The notes beneath the pieces are model-generated. The model made no database searches, was not told the origin of the DNA, and worked only from the letters and a program-made list of their open reading frames with translations. Shown in pieces: positions 5,932-10,263 of a DNA stretch of 10,263 bases (position 1 is its first letter; each line of letters begins with the position of its first letter). The stretch spans positions 1-10,263 of the forward strand of contig PMIV01000252.1 in the NCBI GenBank assembly GCA_003158355.1, read 5' to 3'. Source of the DNA: Anaerolineaceae bacterium (GTDB lineage Bacteria > Chloroflexota > Anaerolineae > Anaerolineales > Anaerolineaceae). The position numbers and the translations under genes were made by a program.

Positions 5932-6629
5932 AACTCATAATCTGCGCCGGACCGGCGACGACAGGCAAAACTTCTGTATTACGGCACATCATCCGTAAGT
6001 TAATCGAGAAAGATCATCGCGCTGCTTATCTAAAAATTGACGTGCAGTTTGCCGAAGAAGATATTAAATTCCAAGAGGAATTCCGCATTCCAACTCGCAA
6101 AGTTTACTCGGGAGAATTGTGCCCGGACCATTGCAGTGTGATGGTGCTGGGCGACACAATCAAATGGGCGCAAAAAGAAGGGGCTGAGTATTTGTTCGTT
6201 GAGACAGCCGGACTCTGTTTGCGCTGTTCCCCGTATGTGACCGAAAGCCTGGGGTTGGCTGTGTTGGAGGCTACCAGCGGAATTAATTTACCCCTTAAGG
6301 TAGGGCCGATGCTCTCCCTGGCAGACATCGCTGTGATCACCAAGATCGATCGGATCTCTCAAGCGGAGCGGGAGGTATTTCGAGCACGTATTCAAGAGGT
6401 GGCACCAGACGTCCGAGTGCGTGAAGTCAATGCACTCTACGGCATTGGTATCGATCCGCTCGTTCGTCAGATTGAAGCTTTACCAGATGTCGGTGATTCG
6501 CTGAAACTACGCGGCAATCCGCCAGTAGGAACTTGCAGCATCTGCGTTGGGAAAAAGGAAATTGGCTGGGAAGCTCATTTTGGAGTACTCCGGCCGCTTG
6601 ATAATCAAACATTTTACAGAGGTCAATAG
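5928..6629 (+). CDS. HypB/UreG-like G3E-family GTPase with three cysteine pairs
   Basis: 233 residues. The ATG overlaps the ATPase stop (ATGA), so translation is coupled, with GGAAGG just upstream. Seen: P-loop GPATTGKT (8-15), Asp38 in a switch-I-like LKIDVQ, VETAG (91-95) in place of the HypB/UreG Walker B region, the SIMIBI-type strand VGPMLSLADIAVITKID (125-141) with TKID as base-recognition motif, and a C-terminal helical part. This places it in the HypB/UreG/CobW neighbourhood (COG0378-like), enzymes that use GTP to load or gate nickel and other metals. Unusual are three Cys pairs: CPDHC (C65, C69), CLRC (C97, C100) directly after the switch, and CSIC (C203, C206). They could bind an Fe-S cluster, zinc or nickel. 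No hydrogenase or urease gene is in the window, so it is not simply HypB or UreG. I infer a GTP-gated metallochaperone. Confidence 0.87.
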   Translation: MKLIICAGPATTGKTSVLRHIIRKLIEKDHRAAYLKIDVQFAEEDIKFQEEFRIPTRKVYSGELCPDHCSVMVLGDTIKWAQKEGAEYLFVETAGLCLRCSPYVTESLGLAVLEATSGINLPLKVGPMLSLADIAVITKIDRISQAEREVFRARIQEVAPDVRVREVNALYGIGIDPLVRQIEALPDVGDSLKLRGNPPVGTCSICVGKKEIGWEAHFGVLRPLDNQTFYRGQ

Positions 6630-6660
6630 CTGACTCTGTCTACTTTACAAGGTAAAAAAC

Positions 6661-7365
6661 ATGACAGAACCTTTTGAAATCAAATTACCTGGCCTGGATT
6701 GCGGTATATGTGGTTATTCAACATGTGCGGCGCTGGAAGCACAACTACAAGATCGTCCCGATTTACTTAAACGCTGTATCGCACTTTCAGCGGACGCTAT
6801 GACCGTCCAAAGTGCCTCTGTTCAGGTTTCATCTCGAATTGAGGGTCAGTGCGGTACCTGCCCGGTTGATCCGCAAAATGCCAAAACAAAGGCTTCCACC
6901 TGGCGGGATAGTTTGGATCGTGAGTTTGATTTCTATTTGGAGCGTTTCCCGGAAGATCCCGGGCCAAGAGAGATTATTCTGCCACACAACCCGATGCTCA
7001 CACGTGAACTCGATATTCATCCAGGCGACATTCTAATTGGCCGGCCGCTAGGGCTGTCTTGCGGATGCCCGGTCTCGCATTGCGGCATCGCCATGCAAGT
7101 CGACCAACGCACTGGCGTAATGACCTGGTGTATTACCGGGCCGCTCACTCCGCGCCAGCACGGATATAAAGATCTGGGTTACTATACCGCAGAAGCCTAT
7201 GAAGGCCTCATTAGTGAATCCAGATGCGAAATAAAAATAGGCATGCGTTATTTCTTCCAACCACGCACCTGCATGCTGCAATGGCGGCACAGTGGGTTGG
7301 TGAATTACATCAATAGAACCGCCGGGGGATTACAGGTGCGGGTAGAAGGTTTATGGATCGGATAG
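6661..7365 (+). CDS. 12-cysteine Fe-S protein with an ACS/CODH-gamma-like N-terminal cluster site
   Basis: 234 residues. The N-terminus (LPGLDCGICGYSTCAALE, with C14, C17, C22 and C39: C-x2-C-x4-C-x16-C) matches the PF04060-type [4Fe-4S] domain found in the gamma subunit of acetyl-CoA decarbonylase/synthase, in RnfB-like proteins and in corrinoid activators. A CGTC pair (C64, C67) follows, then a linker and a second part (~115-234) with CGCPVSHC (C134, C136, C141) and single C157, C189 and C204. The second part matches no family I can name. AAGG lies about 10 nt before the ATG, and the gap to the GTPase gene is 31 nt. With the ATPase and GTPase it forms a likely complex: energy-driven delivery of electrons or a metal cluster to a client. 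The client and the metal are unknown. Confidence 0.82.
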   Translation: MTEPFEIKLPGLDCGICGYSTCAALEAQLQDRPDLLKRCIALSADAMTVQSASVQVSSRIEGQCGTCPVDPQNAKTKASTWRDSLDREFDFYLERFPEDPGPREIILPHNPMLTRELDIHPGDILIGRPLGLSCGCPVSHCGIAMQVDQRTGVMTWCITGPLTPRQHGYKDLGYYTAEAYEGLISESRCEIKIGMRYFFQPRTCMLQWRHSGLVNYINRTAGGLQVRVEGLWIG

Positions 7366-7429
7366 ATTATTCTTATTCTTCCAGAAAAAACAGGGGATAA
7401 GTAGCATTATATTAATTTAAGGGTAAGTT

Positions 7430-8317
7430 ATGCCAAATCACAAACGCTTCGCGATCAATGGAGAAACAGTTATTCTAGATGACCAGGTACGATCCTCCGC
7501 ACCGGGTCAATTTATTCAATTGTCAGATGGAATGACATTCTATGAAATCAGTGGCCCGGAAAACGGAAAGCCGATTGTGTTTATCAATGGATATTCGATT
7601 TCCAGTCACCTCTGGGATCATAACTTCGCGCCCCTTGCGGAAGCCGGTTTTCGAGTATTGCGTTTTGATTTTTTCGGTCGTGGTTATTCGGATCGACCGG
7701 ATATCGAGTATGGTGCAGACCTGTTCGACCGTCAGTTATCAGAACTTATACACGCTTTGAAAATTGCCTGCCCGATCAACCTGATCGGTTCTTCCATGGG
7801 GGGAGCTGTGGCTGCTATTTTCGCAGATCGCCACCCAGAGCAAGTGGATAAATTGATTCTTATCGATCCAGCCGGAATGATGCCGCCGCCTACTTACCCG
7901 ACAAAGTTCATGCATGTTCCGGTACTGGGCGAGGTAGTTCTGCACGCCGCCGGTAATAGATTCATCATCCCTGGCATGGAGCAGGACTTGCTCCATCCTG
8001 AAAATCACCCGGAATACATCAGCAATTATATTATCCAGATGAAGTTTATTGGATTCAAAAGAGCCATCCTTTCGACTATGCGCAGTCAGATCTTATACTC
8101 TCAGCACGATACATTCAAACGGGTAGGTCAACAAGATCGTTCTATTTTACTTCTCTGGGGTCGTGAAGACTTTACGATCCCATTGTATATCGGTGAGCAG
8201 ATAAAAGGATTGCTTCCGCAGGCGGTCTTTCGAGTAATTGACGATGCCGGTCATGTTCCGCATTACGAGTGCCCTAATGTCGTGAACCCGATCGTAATTG
8301 ATTTTCTGCGCGCTTAG
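7430..8317 (+). CDS. Alpha/beta-hydrolase
   Basis: 295 residues. The catalytic triad of the alpha/beta-hydrolase fold is evident: nucleophile S122 in the elbow GSSMGG, acid D247 in WGREDFTIP, and H275 in DAGHVPHYE. The oxyanion-hole segment reads FINGYSISSHLWD (51-63), with Asn where His is more common. A cap region (~150-230) is Pro- and Met-rich at its start. The family includes meta-cleavage hydrolases, esterases, haloperoxidases and thioesterases, and the substrate cannot be told from sequence. AAGGG is positioned 6 nt before the ATG. The gene follows the Fe-S gene by 64 nt without a terminator hairpin, so it could belong to the same transcript, perhaps a thioesterase or esterase for the module's product. 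Independent transcription is also possible. Confidence 0.85.
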   Translation: MPNHKRFAINGETVILDDQVRSSAPGQFIQLSDGMTFYEISGPENGKPIVFINGYSISSHLWDHNFAPLAEAGFRVLRFDFFGRGYSDRPDIEYGADLFDRQLSELIHALKIACPINLIGSSMGGAVAAIFADRHPEQVDKLILIDPAGMMPPPTYPTKFMHVPVLGEVVLHAAGNRFIIPGMEQDLLHPENHPEYISNYIIQMKFIGFKRAILSTMRSQILYSQHDTFKRVGQQDRSILLLWGREDFTIPLYIGEQIKGLLPQAVFRVIDDAGHVPHYECPNVVNPIVIDFLRA

Positions 8318-8562
8318 GACTATTTTCGAGAAGATAATTTTAGTCACTGGTTATTTTTTTGTATTGCGTGAGAACCCTCATAGGGAATTCCATTTCGTAC
8401 CCGGTTATGCCTGACGATTCTGTTTCGTAGAACTTGACGAAAACAATAAATCCGGTCATCCAAGTACTGACGAACATGAAACACCTGTAGAACGGGTTTT
8501 TAATAATTGTCCATCAACATTTCTAAAAAAGTTTATTGTTTTGACCACTGGTTTTGGTAGTT
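8318..8562. other. Convergent intergenic region
   Basis: 245 bp between two convergent genes with no coding frame I trust. A weak plus-strand terminator candidate lies at its start: GACTA...TAGTC (8319-8345) followed by a run of seven T (8354-8360). For the minus-strand gene only a short ACCA/TGGT stem (near 8541-8556) followed by six T is seen. A CACTGGTT octamer occurs twice (8345-8352 and 8546-8553). Confidence 0.4.
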
Positions 8563-9078
8563 TTATTTCAAAACCGCTTCGGTCTCAACTTGGTAAAATC
8601 GTAATTCACAAATCTGATTGCCTTTTGCGATCGTTTGCGACAGGTCGATCTTTGCGCCAAAAGTTTCAGCGATTCCTCTATCACCGCACATGGCAATGTC
8701 ACAAAGCTTTTCAATTTCTGTATCGCTACAGTTCTGTTTTTGCCAGGCGCTAACCAGCGGACAATAATGAAAATTGATATTTAATTCTTTTTCAGAGCTT
8801 TCTTTAATTTCCATCTCAAATACTTTTTGACCAACGAAGCTAAAAAGTTGTTTTTTAAGACTGATCAGGTTCTTTGTTTTCGTCACGGCAACCAAATTAC
8901 TCCCCTGATAGATACCACATCGATTGACAGCTCTCCTGGCAATCGGTTCAAAGTCAATGCCTTCCTTGGATGCTTCGTCATATAAAAAATACAACCATAA
9001 AGCCCTATGTTCAAACAAATTACGGATAGCTTTTATTAGGGGTGATTTAATCTTAGCGTTATTAATAATATTTGACAT
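8563..9078 (-). CDS. L-2-amino-thiazoline-4-carboxylic acid hydrolase-like protein
   Basis: 171 residues, ATG at 9078 with GGAG 7 nt upstream. The C-terminal half shows the pattern of the ATC-hydrolase family (PF14196): FHYCPLVSAWQ (C106), then C117, LCDIAMCGDRG (C126, C131, D133), then QTIAKGNQICELRF (C157). The family name comes from a Pseudomonas enzyme in L-cysteine formation from DL-ATC. Most members in anaerobes are uncharacterised and could act on other substrates. The N-terminal ~70 residues are helical and less conserved. The gene is markedly more A+T-rich than its neighbours and stands alone between a convergent and a divergent unit, which suggests independent acquisition. A link to cysteine/sulfur metabolism would fit the DsrC-DsrE2 genes divergent from it, but this is inference. 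The exact reaction is unknown. Confidence 0.7.
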   Translation of the reverse strand: MSNIINNAKIKSPLIKAIRNLFEHRALWLYFLYDEASKEGIDFEPIARRAVNRCGIYQGSNLVAVTKTKNLISLKKQLFSFVGQKVFEMEIKESSEKELNINFHYCPLVSAWQKQNCSDTEIEKLCDIAMCGDRGIAETFGAKIDLSQTIAKGNQICELRFYQVETEAVLK

Positions 9079-9542
9079 TTCAAATCTCCAAAATCTATTC
9101 TCTTAAGATTATTGTTGTAACTTTTCCTTACTCTAGTATTTCTCCAATTATGTCATATTAATCAAAAAACCGTATCATCTCCTAGAAATATTTGCAAGGA
9201 GATTCAACCGCCCTTTTTCTGCTTGAAGCTGTCTTATTCTGTAAACAAAGTTGGAAAAAATCATTCTACAATGTTATCAATGGTGAAAAAGAAGATGAAT
9301 AAGTGATGCCGAATAATGGAAAGGGTGTTAAAAGTAAATGCAGTTTTACCGGAAGTTGCTGCCCGGATAGAGTAAAATAATAAATTAACATATTGAACAC
9401 CTGTCATTCACCGGAGTAAATTGTCCTCCACATGGATCTGCTGGAATATTCTGGTAAAAGATCTATCAATACCGGTACCCTCGCATTTGTTGATGGTTGG
9501 CAATAAGGTACGATTTAATTGTAAATGATTAAAGGAGAATGT
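9079..9542. other. 464-bp divergent intergenic region upstream of the sulfur-relay operon
   Basis: No gene is supported. A 7-bp dyad, ATCTCCT/AGGAGAT with a 13-nt centre (9177-9203), lies about 100 bp upstream of the minus-strand start. A TTTTAC/GTAAAA dyad lies at 9344-9377. The promoter for the DsrC gene is probably near its right end: TTGTTG (9487-9492) with TACGAT (9509-9514) at 16-nt spacing is a weak candidate. An ATG at 9432 opens a 23-codon frame without a ribosome binding site. Confidence 0.4.
9177..9203. repeat. 7-bp inverted repeat ATCTCCT/AGGAGAT
   Basis: Exact arms at 9177-9183 and 9197-9203 with a 13-nt centre. Neither side has a T-run. It may be an operator for the divergent genes. 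Note that AGGAGAT also resembles a ribosome binding site, but no start codon follows at a suitable distance. Confidence 0.3.
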
Positions 9543-9848
9543 ATGACTACGTTGCTTGATTCAGTCAAATTTGATGCGGATGGTTATCTCGAAGATGCCA
9601 ATGCCTGGACGCCGGAATTAGGCAAGGCAATTGCCGAACGTGAAGGCATCACGTTAACAGATCGCCACTGGACAATCATCAATTATGCGCGCAATGAGTG
9701 GAAGACAAAAGGTGAAGCTCCCACCTTGCGCAATATTACCAAGAATACCGATGTCGACACTAGAGAACTGTACACTCTCTTCCCCAGTGGCCCCGGTAAA
9801 ATGGCTGCCAAAATTGCCGGTCTGCATAAACCTACCGGTTGCATTTAA
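9543..9848 (+). CDS. DsrC/TusE-family sulfur-carrier protein lacking CysB
   Basis: 101 residues from the ATG at 9543, five nt after AAAGGAG. An in-frame ATG at 9525 lies before that site and is rejected. The fold markers of DsrC/TusE are clear: FDADGYLEDANAWTPELG, then ITLTDRHWTIINYAR, TLRNITKNT, ELYTLFPSGPGKMAAKIAGL, and the C-terminal arm HKPTGC-I. The penultimate C100 is the persulfide-carrying CysA. The second cysteine of dissimilatory DsrC, 11 residues upstream, is Ala89, so the protein cannot make the CysA-CysB disulfide/trisulfide used with DsrAB and DsrMKJOP. It therefore resembles TusE or the single-Cys regulatory/relay DsrC homologues. The DsrE2-like gene 17 nt downstream supports a sulfur-transfer role, with a persulfide passed between the two proteins. 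This is inference from family knowledge. Confidence 0.9.
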   Translation: MTTLLDSVKFDADGYLEDANAWTPELGKAIAEREGITLTDRHWTIINYARNEWKTKGEAPTLRNITKNTDVDTRELYTLFPSGPGKMAAKIAGLHKPTGCI

Positions 9849-9865
9849 TCATAGGAGAAAATACA

Positions 9866-10263
9866 ATGTCAGATAAACCCGTTCGTAAGTTGTCAATCAT
9901 CGCTTCAAAAGGCTCATTGGATATGGCCTATCCGCCTCTTATTCTGGCTAATGCAGCCCGCATGTCGGGTGTGGAAGTGAATCTGTTCTTCACCTTCTGG
10001 GGCCTCGATATCATCACCAAGAAGAAAATGGATCATCTGCATGTGGCAGTAGTGGGTAACCCCAGCATGCACCCTTCTTTCCATATTCCCACTTTGGTTG
10101 GGGTCATTCCAGGCATGTCGGCGGCGGCTTCGGCCATGATGCGCAAAGAGATCGCCAAGCTGGATTTTCCTCCAGTGGGAGAGTTTGTGAAGTTGGTAAT
10201 GGATTCAGGCGCGAATCTGTATGGCTGCAAGATGTCGATGGATATGATGAAGTTGACCCAGAA
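9866..10263 (+). CDS. DsrE2-like sulfurtransferase (3' end beyond the window)
   Basis: 132 codons are visible from the ATG at 9866, preceded by AGGAG 8 nt away, and the frame is open at the right edge. Typical DsrE2 features: an initial strand LSIIASKGSLDMAYPPLILA, the block VNLFFTFWGLDIITKKK (38-54), NPSMHP (65-70), IPGMSAAASAMM (81-92) and the conserved sulfur-accepting cysteine C121 in YGCKMSMDMM. DsrE2 proteins accept or pass persulfide sulfur, usually encoded with rhodanese and TusA in sulfur-oxidising bacteria. The pairing here is with a single-Cys DsrC/TusE instead. The rest of the cluster, which would show whether TusA, rhodanese or heterodisulfide-reductase-like genes follow, is outside the window. 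Confidence 0.9.
   Translation, partial: MSDKPVRKLSIIASKGSLDMAYPPLILANAARMSGVEVNLFFTFWGLDIITKKKMDHLHVAVVGNPSMHPSFHIPTLVGVIPGMSAAASAMMRKEIAKLDFPPVGEFVKLVMDSGANLYGCKMSMDMMKLTQ

Noticed and set aside
5928..6629. Naming the GTPase hypB or ureG
   Set aside because: No hydrogenase or urease gene is present, and the Cys pairs and the VETAG switch sequence differ from both families.
9432..9503. 23-codon frame as a leader peptide before DsrC
   Set aside because: A stop lies just upstream, and there is no ribosome binding site at a useful distance and no attenuator-like codon run.
9525..9542. Longer start for the DsrC/TusE protein (ATG at 9525)
   Set aside because: The ribosome binding site AAAGGAG lies between this ATG and the one at 9543, and family members begin near the latter.
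1..10263. CRISPR arrays, tRNA genes, insertion sequences
   Set aside because: Looked for spaced repeats, cloverleaf-like segments and transposase motifs by eye and found none.

Overview
The window looks like a bacterial chromosomal segment of moderate to low G+C. The gene mix suggests an anaerobe or facultative anaerobe, with a Chloroflexota (Anaerolineae-like) or comparable environmental lineage as my best guess. That guess rests on the combination of a PCYCGC lipoprotein, a membrane CuA protein, a DUF2933 peptide and a DsrC/DsrE pair. No rRNA or other phylogenetic marker is present, so the taxonomy is inference only. I see no tRNA, rRNA, CRISPR array, transposase or phage gene.

Region 1 (1-3039, minus strand) is an envelope redox and probably copper-related block. 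A three-gene operon reads leftward: a PCYCGC lipoprotein (1925-1470), a membrane-anchored CuA cupredoxin (1465-959), and a polytopic Fe-S membrane protein of the NapH/CcoG type (962-1, cut by the window edge). The last two genes are coupled by an ATGA overlap. Upstream lie separate minus-strand genes for a DUF1573-like anchored protein (2576-2100) and a small SHOCT-domain membrane protein (3039-2830). Each of these is followed by a convincing intrinsic terminator.

Region 2 (3350-4777, plus strand) is a compact three-gene operon: an unrecognised lipoprotein, a Met/His-rich DUF2933 peptide, and a second DUF1573 protein with the usual TTCGCT motif. With region 1 it forms two divergent transcription units of secreted or anchored thiol, Met and His proteins. 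Handling of copper, or maturation of a respiratory copper enzyme, is the simplest shared theme.

Region 3 (5140-8317, plus strand) is the most novel part. It encodes a soluble ABC-type ATPase, a HypB/UreG-like GTPase carrying three Cys pairs (start overlaps the ATPase stop by ATGA), a 12-cysteine Fe-S protein with an ACS/CODH-gamma-like N-terminal cluster site, and then an alpha/beta hydrolase. No permease is present. I read the first three as a possible metallocofactor assembly or reductive-activation module whose client is unknown. The trio is preceded by an intergenic region with a perfect 12-bp hairpin and a TATAAT promoter carrying tandem TTCCGGT boxes.

Region 4 (8563-10263) holds an A+T-rich, convergently oriented L-2-amino-thiazoline-4-carboxylate-hydrolase-like gene. 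After a 464-bp divergent intergenic region comes the start of a sulfur-relay operon: a DsrC/TusE protein lacking the second redox cysteine (CysB), and a DsrE2-like protein that runs off the right edge. The two sulfur genes share typical ribosome binding sites and 17-nt spacing, so they are surely co-transcribed.
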